Positions 1-7,402 are shown, counted from the stretch's first letter. The stretch is 15,999 nt of DNA from Candidatus Rokuibacteriota bacterium (GCA_003220195.1 QHRT01000052.1:1-15999), one strand, 5' to 3'. Made by a program: numbers and translations. Notes: generated by a model not told the origin, from the letters alone.

Positions 1-231
1 GAGCGCGTGCTGCGGAAAGTCAGCGAAGGCGAGATCTTCGGAGAGTTCGCGCTGTTCCGCGGCGCGCCGCGCTCCGCCGACGCCGTCGCGACAGCGGAGA
101 GCGAGCTGCTCGTCATCACCTACGATCGTCTGGACTGGCTCATCCGGAATCGCCCGCAGCTGACGATGGAGGTGCTGAAGCAGCTCTCGAACTTCGTGGT
201 CGAGACCGACAACGAGCGTCCTCAGAGATAG
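1..231 (+). CDS. Cyclic nucleotide-binding domain protein, C-terminal fragment
   Basis: The reading frame is open from the left edge, so the N-terminus lies outside the window. The visible 76 residues contain a stretch (GEIFGEFALFRGAPRSADAV, then SELLVI) that matches the phosphate-binding cassette of Crp/cAMP-kinase-type cNMP-binding domains: a GE(x)AL core followed by an arginine and a small residue. The domain ends with a helical tail and a stop at 229-231, with no DNA-binding helix-turn-helix after it. The protein is therefore more likely a stand-alone sensor, or the C-terminal domain of a larger protein, than a Crp-type transcription factor. The broken dUTPase begins 15 bases downstream on the same strand. 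What it binds or controls cannot be told from this fragment. Confidence 0.8.
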   Translation, partial: ERVLRKVSEGEIFGEFALFRGAPRSADAVATAESELLVITYDRLDWLIRNRPQLTMEVLKQLSNFVVETDNERPQR

Positions 232-245
232 CCCGCCTCGTCATC

Positions 246-682
246 GTGGTCCGCTCTCCCGCCGCGCGATCAACACCCGAGTCCGGGCCGCCGCGCGTGG
301 CCGTGAAGCGCCTCGACCCGTCGCTGCCTCTTCCGATCTACGCCCGCGAAGGAGATGCCGGCCTCGACCTCTCCTCGGCGGAGCGCGTCGTGATCGAACC
401 GGGTGCGCGCGCGCTCGTGCGCACCGGCTTCGCGCTCGCCATTCCGTCGGGCTATGCGGGCTTCGTGCTGCCGCGGTCGGGGCTGGCGCTCCGGCAAGGC
501 ATCACGGTGCTCAACGCCCCTGGCCTGATCGACGCCACGACCGCTCGGGCGCGGTGACCGTCGAGCGGGGCGATCGCGTCGCGCAGCTCGTGGTCCAGCG
601 CGTCGAGCGCGTCGAGCTGGTCGAAGTGGACGAGCTGCCGGCGAGCGAGCGCGGCGGCGGCGGGTTCGGCTCGACGGGCTGA
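246..682 (+). pseudogene. dut: dUTP diphosphatase, frameshifted by an internal deletion
   Basis: dUTPase hydrolyses dUTP to dUMP and pyrophosphate, keeping uracil out of DNA. The first frame (246-557) carries motif 1 (GDAGLDLSS), motif 2 (PRSGLAL) and the beginning of motif 3 (LNAPGLIDA), then runs into a stop. The frame shifted at about position 538 resumes with DRSGAVTVERGDRVAQLVV (motif 4) and ends with the Gly-rich motif 5 (RGGGGFGSTG) at a stop at 680-682. Between LIDA and DRSG the usual GYRGE-type segment and the next beta strand, roughly 13-14 residues, are missing. The lesion is therefore a deletion of about 40 bases that is not a multiple of three. As written, the gene cannot make a working trimeric dUTPase. 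It is either a recent pseudogene or an assembly/sequence error. The family assignment is firm. Confidence 0.88.
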
Positions 683-684
683 AC

Positions 685-924
685 TTACCGGCCCGCCGCG
701 GGGCGGAACGAGTCGCCGGGCTCGTTCGGAGACGTGATCCCGGTGAGACCGGCGTCGAGTCGCTCGCGAATGGTTCCGAGAACGTCCTCGGCGATGTCCA
801 GCCATCCGACGAGCGTGTTCCGCACGCCGTCCGTGCGCGCGTCGATCGTCTCGCGGATTCGATCGCCCCAGAACCAGACCACCGCGCTTCCGACGAGCGT
901 CCCCAGCACGAAGCTCTTCATCAT
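685..924 (-). CDS. Small membrane-anchored hypothetical protein
   Basis: This is a 79-residue protein whose N-terminus (MMKSFVLGTLVGSAVVWFWG) forms a single hydrophobic segment of about 16 residues. A charged, helix-prone region with repeated Arg/Asp/Glu follows (about residues 20-60), then a disordered Pro/Gly-rich tail. The layout resembles small YtxH-like membrane-anchored proteins, but no diagnostic motif supports a family name. The start is ambiguous: GTG at 927, ATG at 924 and ATG at 921 are consecutive, and no strong ribosome binding site decides between them. The gene converges with dut, with two bases between the stop codons. An 18-bp inverted repeat lies 15 bases upstream of the start and may be its operator. 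It is the best coding candidate in the interval. Confidence 0.55.
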   Translation of the reverse strand: MMKSFVLGTLVGSAVVWFWGDRIRETIDARTDGVRNTLVGWLDIAEDVLGTIRERLDAGLTGITSPNEPGDSFRPAAGR

Positions 925-939
925 CACGACACCCCACTT

Positions 940-957
940 CGATGAATCAATTCATCG
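940..957. promoter_or_regulatory. 18-bp inverted repeat, candidate operator
   Basis: CGATGAAT and ATTCATCG form perfect 8-bp arms around a CA centre. The site is AT-richer than its surroundings and lies just upstream of the small membrane protein gene on the minus strand. Its size and symmetry fit binding by a dimeric helix-turn-helix regulator. No regulator is assigned, and a chance palindrome is possible. Confidence 0.35.
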
Positions 958-1023
958 GCAGTCGGGCAAGCCGAATGCCTCTCACACCATACCGACGCCT
1001 GCGAGCGGGTGCCGAGTATTTCT

Positions 1024-1293
1024 CTACCGGACCCGCGGCACCGGGGGCGGATTCGGCGGGTTGCTTCCGGTCGGGACCCAGACCCAGAAGTACGGGCTGT
1101 CGGTCGTGCCACCGCCTCGAAGCTCCCACCGGCCTTCGGGATAGGTCACGATCCGCGGCGCCGGCTGGGTCACGATGATCGTCGAAGGCGCCGCGGACGG
1201 CACGACGGTCTCGTGGCGGGAAACGCAGCCGGTCAGGAGGGTCGCGGCCGCGAGCCCGGCTGTCACCGCGAAGATCATCGGTTTCTCTGCCAT
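1024..1293 (-). CDS. Small outer-surface lipoprotein, hypothetical
   Basis: This protein of about 89 residues begins with a lipoprotein signal peptide: a charged start (MAEKP), a hydrophobic core (MIFAVTAGLAAATLL) and a lipobox (LLTGC). Signal peptidase II should cleave before the Cys at about residue 22 and leave a lipidated N-terminus. The mature part is a Val/Pro/Thr-rich linker followed by EGRWELRGGGTTDSPYFWVW and a Pro-rich end. This resembles short, aromatic-rich lipoproteins of unknown function. The ATG at 1293 is preferred over the GTG at 1302 because a GAGGTG ribosome binding site lies at a suitable distance upstream of it. The gene is flanked by spacers of about 100 bases and appears to be monocistronic. 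Confidence 0.65.
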   Translation of the reverse strand: MAEKPMIFAVTAGLAAATLLTGCVSRHETVVPSAAPSTIIVTQPAPRIVTYPEGRWELRGGGTTDSPYFWVWVPTGSNPPNPPPVPRVR

Positions 1294-1430
1294 TGCCGTC
1301 ACCTCGGGAATTTTCCACCCGGAAGGGCAGCAACTCCGCTGCCAGCGAGTTCGGTCCGAGTGGCGGCGTGTTTCGAGAAGCGTGCTGAAAGCTCTTGACC
1401 AGGTACGTCGCCTCGACTAGCGTCTGGCGA

Positions 1431-2393
1431 ATGAAAATCCTTTTCGCGCCGACGCTGATCATTCCGGAGCTCGAGCCGTCGCAACGGACCCGCATTCTCG
1501 AAGCCGGCGGCAAGGGCGCCACGCTCGTGGACGCCAAGGACGCGACGGCGCAGCGCCAGCACATCGTGGATACGGAGGCGTTGTTCGGGCGCGTCCCGCC
1601 CGACGTCTTCGTGCACCAGAAACGCCTCAGGCTCTACCAGTCCGTCGGGGCGGGGGTCGACAGCATCCTGACGCCCGAGCTCGTCAACAGCGACGTGATC
1701 CTGTCGAGCGAGAAGGGAGAGGTCGGCATCCACCTCGCCGAGCACGCCTTCGGGCTCCTGCTCACGCTGACGCGCGGGCTGCACACGGCGATCCGCACTC
1801 CGGACTATGCGCTCCGGGCGCCGATCCGTCGCGAGCAGCGCGAGCTCTACGAGCAGACGATGGGGATCGTGGGATTCGGCGGCGTGGGCCGCGCGGTGGC
1901 GCGCCGCGCCGTCGGCTTCGGCCTGCGCGTGCTGGCCGTCGACATCGAGGACGTCGCGCCGGAACCGGGTGTGGAGCAGATCTGGAAGCCGGACCGGTTG
2001 CCTGATCTGCTCGCCGCATCCGACGTGGTCGTGATCGGCCTGCCGTTGACGAAGGCCACACACCATCTGTTCACGCGCGACCTCTTCCGGCTGATGCGCC
2101 GGCACGCCATCCTGATCAACGTCACGCGCGGTCCGATCGTCCACGGCGAGCATCTGCTCCAGGCGATCGACGAGGGGTTGATCTGGGGCGCCGGGCTCGA
2201 CGTCACGGATCCGGAGCCCCTGCCCGCGGGGCATCGGCTGTGGACACATCCCCGCGTCGTCGTCACGCCCCACACCGCCGGCGGATCACCGCGGCGCGCC
2301 GACCGCTGCGTCACGACGTTCTGCGAGAACCTGCGGCGCCTCGCGACCGGCGCGCCACTGGTCGCGCTGATCGACAAGCAGAAGGGGTATTAG
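1431..2393 (+). CDS. D-isomer-specific 2-hydroxyacid dehydrogenase (NAD-dependent)
   Basis: This is an intact 320-residue member of the D-2-hydroxyacid dehydrogenase family, which reduces 2-keto acids or oxidises D-2-hydroxyacids with NAD(P). The N-terminal part (about 1-105) is the substrate-binding domain. The nucleotide-binding domain carries the Rossmann loop GFGGVG at about 148-153, followed by an acidic residue (VDIED) after the second strand that favours NAD over NADP. The catalytic triad is visible as Arg233 (VTRGPI), Glu262 (DPEPLP) and His281 (TPHTAG). The start at 1431 gives the usual MKILF opening; the TTG at 1395 would add twelve unlikely residues. The stop lies only six bases from the convergent HD-GYP gene. 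The sequence does not show whether the substrate is phosphoglycerate, glyoxylate or another acid. Confidence 0.88.
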   Translation: MKILFAPTLIIPELEPSQRTRILEAGGKGATLVDAKDATAQRQHIVDTEALFGRVPPDVFVHQKRLRLYQSVGAGVDSILTPELVNSDVILSSEKGEVGIHLAEHAFGLLLTLTRGLHTAIRTPDYALRAPIRREQRELYEQTMGIVGFGGVGRAVARRAVGFGLRVLAVDIEDVAPEPGVEQIWKPDRLPDLLAASDVVVIGLPLTKATHHLFTRDLFRLMRRHAILINVTRGPIVHGEHLLQAIDEGLIWGAGLDVTDPEPLPAGHRLWTHPRVVVTPHTAGGSPRRADRCVTTFCENLRRLATGAPLVALIDKQKGY

Positions 2394-2399
2394 AGCCGA

Positions 2400-3413
2400 C
2401 TACCGCATCTCGGGAAGGATCTCGAGGAACTTCCCGACGACGCGCGGGTCCCACGAGCCGCCATCGGTTTCACGCGCGAGGATCTCGATCGCCTCTGCGT
2501 GACCGAGGGACTCCTTGTACGGCCGCGCCGTGCGCAGCGCATCGTAGACGTCCACGACGGCCATGATGCGCGCCCCATACGGAATCGCGTCGCCCTTGAG
2601 TCCGTCCGGGTAGCCCGAACCGTCCCAGCGCTCGTGGTGGTGTCGGATGATGCTGCGCACGCCGTCGAGCGTCCGCAGGCCGTTGACCAGGTCCGCGCCG
2701 ATCGCGGCGTGCGTCTCCACCTTCTGCCGCTCGTCGTCGTCCAGCGGACCGGGCTTGAGCAAGATCGCGTCGGAGACCGCGATCTTGCCGAGGTCGTGGA
2801 GATAGCCGCCGAGCCGGAGCGCCTTCAGCGTGGCGTCGGCGGCGCCGAGCGCCTGGCCGAGCGACACCGCGTAGCGCGAGAGCCGCTCGCAATGGCCGCC
2901 GGTGTAGGGATCGCGGGCCTCGATCGTCAGGCCGAGCGTCGTGATCACGCCTTCCGCGCGCTCGAGCTGCGTCAGCACGGCGCTGACGCGAAGCAGCGCG
3001 GCGATGCGCGTCCGGAGCTCGATGAAGTCGAACGGCTTGGCGAAGAAGTCGTCAGCGCCCGCCGCGAGCCCGGCGACGCGCGCGTCGAGATCGGCCGCGG
3101 CGGTGACGAGGATGACCGGCGTCAGCTCGAACCGCGGGTCGTGCTTGAGGCGCGCGCAGAGCTCCACGCCGCTCATCGCTCCCATGTGCACGTCGGTCAA
3201 CACGAGGTCCGGCACGATCCCGGTCAGGAGCGCCAGCGCATTCTCGGCGGACGGCGCCGTCATGACGCGATAGCCGAGCGCGATCAGCTCGTCTCTGAGG
3301 AGCTCGCGGATCGCGGGGTGATCGTCCACGACCAGGAGCGTGGGAACGCCTGCCGGCGGCGCGACCGCGGCGGGTTCGTCGTCGGCTTGCGATCGGGCTC
3401 GAGTCCTGAGCAT
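2400..3413 (-). CDS. Response regulator with HD-GYP c-di-GMP phosphodiesterase domain
   Basis: This 337-residue two-domain protein has a receiver domain (about 24-140) with the acidic pair Asp30/Asp31, the phospho-acceptor Asp74 (LTDVH) and the conserved Lys in FFAKPF. An HD-GYP domain follows (about 160-335), with the HD pair in LHDLGK, a downstream HHHERW and the signature DGSGYPDG. HD-GYP proteins hydrolyse cyclic di-GMP to pGpG or GMP, so phosphorylation of the receiver would adjust c-di-GMP and hence motility or surface behaviour. No partner kinase is adjacent. The ATG shares its A with the stop of a 15-codon upstream ORF (TGATG), and no ribosome binding site lies directly before it. Translation is therefore probably coupled to that leader. 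Confidence 0.92.
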   Translation of the reverse strand: MLRTRARSQADDEPAAVAPPAGVPTLLVVDDHPAIRELLRDELIALGYRVMTAPSAENALALLTGIVPDLVLTDVHMGAMSGVELCARLKHDPRFELTPVILVTAAADLDARVAGLAAGADDFFAKPFDFIELRTRIAALLRVSAVLTQLERAEGVITTLGLTIEARDPYTGGHCERLSRYAVSLGQALGAADATLKALRLGGYLHDLGKIAVSDAILLKPGPLDDDERQKVETHAAIGADLVNGLRTLDGVRSIIRHHHERWDGSGYPDGLKGDAIPYGARIMAVVDVYDALRTARPYKESLGHAEAIEILARETDGGSWDPRVVGKFLEILPEMR

Positions 3414-3460
3414 CAGCGCGTGCTCCGCACCGCGGGGGGCTGCTCCAGGCTCACGTTCAT
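3413..3460 (-). CDS. 15-codon leader ORF coupled to the HD-GYP gene
   Basis: Reading leftward from 3460, a GGAGG ribosome binding site (3472-3468) stands seven bases before an ATG. The ATG opens a 15-residue ORF (MNVSLEQPPAVRSTR) whose TGA overlaps the ATG of the HD-GYP gene in a TGATG junction. The strong site here, and the lack of one at the HD-GYP start, suggest that ribosomes load on the leader and reinitiate. The ORF contains a Pro-Pro pair, which can slow ribosomes. Alternatively it is the true N-terminus of the regulator, and one base is missing between the frames. Confidence 0.45.
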   Translation of the reverse strand: MNVSLEQPPAVRSTR

Positions 3461-3564
3461 CGGGATGCCTCCGTTCGAGTGATCAGCGTCGACCTGTCGG
3501 TACAAGGCAACGTCCCTGCCAAGTCGCAAGAGTCGGTGGACCGCTATAAATCACTGAGAGATAA

Positions 3565-3578
3565 CGCTTCCGGAAGCG
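3565..3578. promoter_or_regulatory. 14-bp perfect palindrome between divergent genes
   Basis: CGCTTCCGGAAGCG is a perfect palindrome in the roughly 250-base spacer between the HD-GYP leader (minus) and the SET-GNAT gene (plus). A TATAAA hexamer stands about 15 bases to its left. It could be an operator for either gene. Short GC palindromes also arise by chance, and no binding protein is identified. Confidence 0.25.
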
Positions 3579-3708
3579 CCGGTCGCGTCACGGTGGCACG
3601 ATCGATGCCGCGCTGGTGGCAACATCACCGTCGGGGCCTCTCGCTCACCGATTTCTGGCATTCTGCAGAGCGCTCGCGGGTGACTCGGGGAACGACGGGA
3701 GGACGTTC

Positions 3709-4683
3709 ATGAGCAGCTGGTTCAGCGCGAAGACCGCAAAGCGGCGGAGTCGGATCGAAGGCCGCGGGCTCTTCGCCCGTGAGCCGATCGCCGCCGGTGA
3801 GATCGTCGCCGTCAAGGGCGGCGCGATCATGGACTTGACCACGTTCGCCCGCCTCCGTGACCAGGTGTCGCCCGCGGAGGTCCAGATCGAGGACGGGCTC
3901 TACATCGCGCCTTGCAGCGCCGACGAAATCGAGGCCAACATCCTCTGCCTGAACCATTCGTGCGACCCGAACGTCGGCGTCCGCGGTCAGGTCACGTTCG
4001 TGGCCATGCGGGACATTCCTGCCGGTGCGGAGCTGACCATCGACTACGCGATGATCGACGGCGACCCGGCCGAGCGGATGGAGTGCTCGTGCGGCGCGCC
4101 GGAGTGCCGGAAAGTCGTCACCGGGGACGACTGGCGGCGGCCGGACCTTCAGCGCCGGTACGCCGGCTATTTCTCGCGTTACATCCAGGACCGGTTCGGG
4201 CGGGAACAGCGGGCGACCGTGGTGTACCTGCGTCGCGCAGACTCGCCCGAGCTGTGGAGCGCGGCGCGAAGGCTCATCGAAGAATACGCCGCGTCACTGG
4301 ACGTCGATCTCGAGTTCCAGAATTTCCGCGACGAGGTGAATGCCCTCCCGCGCGAGTACGGCGCGCCGCACGGCGCGCTCATTCTGGCCGAGCGCGACGG
4401 CGTCGTCGTCGGGTGTGTGGCGCTCAGGAAACTCGCCGAGGGCGTGTGCGAGATGAAGAGGCTCTACGTGATTCCCGGGAGTCGCGACCTGGGACTCGGT
4501 CGCACGCTCTGCGAAACGGTCATCGCCGAAGCCCGCCGCCTCGGATATACGCGCATGAGACTGGACACTCTGCCCTCCATGGGCAGGGCTCAGGATCTCT
4601 ACGTCTCGCTCGGTTTCAAGCCGACGACGCCGTACCGAGACAACCCCGTTCCGGGCGCGAAGTTCATGGAGCTCGCGCTCTGA
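3709..4683 (+). CDS. SET-domain methyltransferase fused to a GNAT acetyltransferase
   Basis: The 324-residue protein joins two transferases. Residues 1-135 form a SET domain of the protein-lysine methyltransferase type: RGLFA near 19-23, NHSCDPN at 82-88 (S-adenosylmethionine and knot site), IDYAM at 111-115 (catalytic Tyr region) and a post-SET CSCGAPEC zinc cluster at 126-133. Residues from about 175 to 324 form a GNAT fold with KRLYV, an acetyl-CoA loop (GSRDLGLGRTL) and LYVSLGF near the end. The domains would use S-adenosylmethionine and acetyl-CoA respectively, perhaps on lysines of the same protein. The start at 3709 is supported by GGAGGA six bases upstream; an earlier in-frame ATG at 3616 lacks one. 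The gene is complete and monocistronic, and ends before two hairpins. No substrate is evident. Confidence 0.9.
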   Translation: MSSWFSAKTAKRRSRIEGRGLFAREPIAAGEIVAVKGGAIMDLTTFARLRDQVSPAEVQIEDGLYIAPCSADEIEANILCLNHSCDPNVGVRGQVTFVAMRDIPAGAELTIDYAMIDGDPAERMECSCGAPECRKVVTGDDWRRPDLQRRYAGYFSRYIQDRFGREQRATVVYLRRADSPELWSAARRLIEEYAASLDVDLEFQNFRDEVNALPREYGAPHGALILAERDGVVVGCVALRKLAEGVCEMKRLYVIPGSRDLGLGRTLCETVIAEARRLGYTRMRLDTLPSMGRAQDLYVSLGFKPTTPYRDNPVPGAKFMELAL

Positions 4684-4706
4684 ACCGATCCTCTTCCATC
4701 GATCGA

Positions 4707-4733
4707 CATGGGGGCCCCGAAATGGCCCCCATG
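4707..4733. terminator. 10-bp-stem hairpin after the SET-GNAT gene
   Basis: CATGGGGGCC and GGCCCCCATG pair perfectly over ten bases around the loop CCGAAAT. The hairpin lies 24 bases beyond the SET-GNAT stop and between convergent genes. It has no T-run, so it would be a non-canonical or Rho-assisted stop that also protects 3' ends. Confidence 0.5.
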
Positions 4734-4745
4734 CCCCCAACGTTC

Positions 4746-4776
4746 GGAGCGCGCCGGCAAAAGCCGGCTGCGCTCC
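4746..4776. terminator. Second strong hairpin, probable bidirectional terminator
   Basis: GGAGCGC-GCCGGC pairs with GCCGGC-T-GCGCTCC across an AAAA loop. This gives a 13-bp stem with one bulged T. It sits 20 bases past the chrA stop (minus strand) and directly after the first hairpin. It could end transcription from both convergent genes, although the T-tract is poor. Confidence 0.5.
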
Positions 4777-4795
4777 TCTACTACCGTGATGCGCC

Positions 4796-6005
4796 TCAGC
4801 CTCCGACCCCGCTCAGCCGCGGCACCGCCGAGACCCACGTCCGCACGACGCCGACGATCGCGCCACCGATCACGAAACGGAAGGCGCTCAGCTGGGTGAG
4901 CGACATCAACACGAGTGCGACTGCGAAAATCCCGATCGACACGCGATCGGGCACGGCATACGGCGCGAGGCGTACGAGGGACACGGCCAGGATCCCGATC
5001 ACGGCCGGGCCCATCCCCCTCATCACCGCCCTCATCCACGCGAGCTTCCTGAACCGATCCAGGGCCGGAAGGATCGCCAGCATCATGGCGAACGACGGAA
5101 GAAACGCGGCGCCGGCCGCGACGCCGGCGCCGGCAAGCCCGGCGATCTTGTAGCCGACGTAGGCCGCGACCATGAGCAGCGGGCCGGGCGTGAACTGCCC
5201 GAGCGCCAGGCCGTCGATGAACTCGCGCGCGGTGAGCCACCCGGACTCCCCGACGATCTGGTCCTGGATGAACGCGATCATCGTCAGGCCGCCGCCGACC
5301 GTGAAGGCGCCGACCTTGAAGAAGTACCGCGCGATGTCCATCAGGCTTTCCGGTCTCGGAACTCTTGCGGCAGCAGCCGGGACGGATGACGACGACATCG
5401 ACCACCAGACGACCGGGACCAGCGCGATCACGACGGCCGCCGCCACCGCGATCACCGTGACGAGCTTTCTCCCGTGATAGAGCAGCACGCCGGCGGCGCC
5501 GGACAGGATGAGAATCCCCGCGATGCCAAGCGGCGTCGCGATCGATGCCAGCGCCGCGAGCACGGCAATGACCACCTGCGGGACCGTGCTGGCAGCGGAC
5601 CGGCCCAGGCGATACACGGCCATGGCGAAGATCGCGAGCACCACGGGGCCGAGCCCGTAGAGCGCGCCGCGGACGATCGGACTGACGCCGAGGCTCGCGT
5701 AGGCGATCGCGAGGAGGAGCATCGCCCACGAGCCCACCCCACCATCCGGCGCGTGCATATCCGAGAAAGATGCCGAGCTGGACCGCCGTCGCGCCGGGCA
5801 GCATGTTCACGACCGACAGCCCTTCGACGAATCGTTCCTTCGAGACCCACTGCCTTCGCTGCTGCAATTCCGCCTGCATGATGCCCATGATGGCCGGGCC
5901 GCCGTACGACGTCGCGCCCAGCTTCAGGAAGGTCAGCGCGACGTCCTTCCACGGGCGAGCGGAGCCCTCGATGCTCGTGCCGTCGATCACGTCCGGGCGG
6001 GTCAT
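4796..6005 (-). pseudogene. chrA: Chromate transporter (CHR family), frameshifted
   Basis: CHR-family membrane proteins export chromate and consist of two homologous halves. The N-terminal half starts at 6005 (MTRPDVID, with GGAG six bases before it) and contains FLKLGATSYGGPA and LPGATAVQLGIFLGYARAGWWGG. The frame is then lost near 5720-5727. The other frame continues with AMLLLAIAYASLGVS through the second half (FFKVGAFTVGGGLTMIAF, FTPGPLLM, AGAAFLPSFAMMLAI) to the stop at 4796. Aligning the halves shows that the equivalent of AGAAFLPSF, about 10 residues, is missing from the first half. The lesion is therefore a deletion of about 32 bases. The gene is preceded by a TATACT -10 element and a two-component box. 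Real inactivation and assembly error are both possible. Confidence 0.88.
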
Positions 6006-6051
6006 GTCGAGCTCCTTCGACGAGGCGATGTCGGAATGGTGTCGGCGCGCG

Positions 6052-6080
6052 AGTATAGTCACGGCCGTCGCTCCACCATC
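6052..6080 (-). promoter_or_regulatory. chrA promoter
   Basis: On the minus strand a TATACT -10 hexamer (6057-6052) stands about 47 bases before the chrA start. Seventeen bases upstream is a poor -35 (GATGGT, 6080-6075). The 27-bp response-regulator box ends at 6081, exactly at the upstream edge of the weak -35. This is the layout expected for an activator-dependent promoter of the OmpR/PhoB kind. Confidence 0.5.
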
Positions 6081-6107
6081 CTGACGTTTGTGTCAGGAAC
6101 TCGTCAG
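6081..6107. promoter_or_regulatory. Response-regulator box, copy upstream of chrA
   Basis: CTGAC-GTTTGT-GTCAG-GAACTC-GTCAG. The first two half-sites form an inverted repeat (TGAC-N6-GTCA). The last two form a direct repeat with an 11-base period, one helical turn, typical for OmpR-family dimers. Apart from the N6 centre, 20 of 21 bases match the copy at 8123-8149. The TGA of the kinase gene (6106-6104) lies inside the box. The inverted part resembles the E. coli CusR box TGACAA-N2-TTGTCA. Confidence 0.7.
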
Positions 6108-7402
6108 CGTGGCGAGGCGTGCGGAAGGACGATCCGGAAGACGCTGCCCGCGCCCTCCGCGCTCTCGACCTCGATGCGGCCGCCGTTCGCCTCCACGGCC
6201 CAGCGAGCGATGGCGAGCCCGAGCCCGATGCCCCCCTGCTCCGTCGAGCGCGCAGCGTCCACGCGGGCGAACCGTTCGAAGATCCGTTCGTGATACCTCG
6301 GCGCGATGCCGGGTCCCGTGTCCTTCACCTCGATCACCGCGTCGCCGGCGGCGGTGACGTTCACGGCGATCAGCACGGTCCCTGCGCGAGGCGTGTACTT
6401 GATCGCGTTGTGCAGGAGATTGATCAGTGCCTGGCGGAGGATGTCGGGATCACACCGGGCGCCGACGTCGGCACAGATCTCCACTTTCAGGACTTGTTCC
6501 CTCTCCTCGGACAGCACCCGCAGGCTTTCCGAGACGCCGACCGCCAGCTCGCCGAGGTTCACCACGCTCGGCGTGAGCGGAATGCGGCCACCCTCGGCGC
6601 GGGTGAGCGTCAACAGGTTCTCCACGAGCCGGGTGAGACGATCGACCTCTTCGAGCATGCTCGCGACGACCTCGCGATATCCCTCGTCGGACAGCCGGCG
6701 CTGCAGCGCCACTTCGCCGACGCTGCGGAGCGCCGTGAGCGGCGTTCTGAGCTCGTGGGACGCGTCCGCGGTGAAGCGCCTGAGCTGCTCGAACGCCTGG
6801 TGGAGACGGGACAGCGTGTCGTTGAACACGCGGGCGAGACGTCCGAATTCGTCGTCGGGATTCTCGACCGGGAGTCGCGCGGCGAGCGATTCGGCGGTGA
6901 TCTTGCGCGCCGTGTCCGCCATCGCGCCGACCGGCGCGAGGACGCGGCCGGCGAGGACGTAGCCGCCCACGACCGCCAGCGCGGTGGCACTCGGAAGTCC
7001 GATCATGAGAATGGCCGCGAGCGTCGCGAGCGTCTGGCGCAGCGGGGTCTCGTCGCGCGCCACGGTGATGCGATGTGAAGGATCCGCGCGCCTTCCGATG
7101 CGGACCGGCGCCGTCGCTGGCGGCGGCCAGCCCCGGGTGCGATACACCACCGTCTCGCCTTCGGCGACCTCGAACAGCGTGAGGCCCATCCGGTGCGCGA
7201 GCTCACCGAGGTCGCCTTTTTCGTCTTGATAGACCTTCTCGATCGTCGCCAGGTCGTCGGCGACCTGGCGGTCGAGCGCGCGGGAGAGCTGGGCGCGAAC
7301 GAACAGGAAGACGCCGGCCGAAAAGCTACAGATGACGACCGCCAGCACCGCGGCGTGCCACAGCGTGAGGCGCGCGCGGACGCTCCGCGGCAGCACCCTC
7401 AT
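6104..7402 (-). CDS. Sensor histidine kinase, HAMP/HisKA/HATPase type
   Basis: This is an intact 432-residue membrane kinase. Transmembrane helix 1 is at about 15-36, followed by a periplasmic sensor region of about 90 residues (37-125) and transmembrane helix 2 at about 126-150. A HAMP linker follows (LAPVGAMADTARKI to NDTL), then HisKA with the phosphorylated His216 in ASHELRTPL and the HATPase domain with its N box (LINLLHNAIKYTPR), DTGPGIA and GIGLGLAI. The domain order and the short periplasmic loop resemble CusS/TctE-type metal or envelope sensors. The loop has no Cys and few His, so a copper ligand is not evident. Its ATG overlaps the stop of the response regulator gene (ATGA), and the two form an operon. 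Autophosphorylation and transfer to the adjacent regulator is the expected reaction. Confidence 0.92.
   Translation of the reverse strand: MRVLPRSVRARLTLWHAAVLAVVICSFSAGVFLFVRAQLSRALDRQVADDLATIEKVYQDEKGDLGELAHRMGLTLFEVAEGETVVYRTRGWPPPATAPVRIGRRADPSHRITVARDETPLRQTLATLAAILMIGLPSATALAVVGGYVLAGRVLAPVGAMADTARKITAESLAARLPVENPDDEFGRLARVFNDTLSRLHQAFEQLRRFTADASHELRTPLTALRSVGEVALQRRLSDEGYREVVASMLEEVDRLTRLVENLLTLTRAEGGRIPLTPSVVNLGELAVGVSESLRVLSEEREQVLKVEICADVGARCDPDILRQALINLLHNAIKYTPRAGTVLIAVNVTAAGDAVIEVKDTGPGIAPRYHERIFERFARVDAARSTEQGGIGLGLAIARWAVEANGGRIEVESAEGAGSVFRIVLPHASPR

Noticed and set aside
1299..2273. 324-residue minus-strand frame opposite the dehydrogenase
   Set aside because: It is antisense to a gene with an intact NAD-binding loop and catalytic triad. 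Its composition is that of a mirror frame.
2499..3482. 327-residue plus-strand frame opposite the HD-GYP gene
   Set aside because: It mirrors a protein with clear receiver and HD-GYP motifs, and its own translation shows no recognisable domain.
3912..5153. 413-residue plus-strand frame through SET-GNAT and the chrA 3' end
   Set aside because: It is out of frame with the SET-GNAT protein, crosses both hairpins, and is dominated by Arg and Pro.
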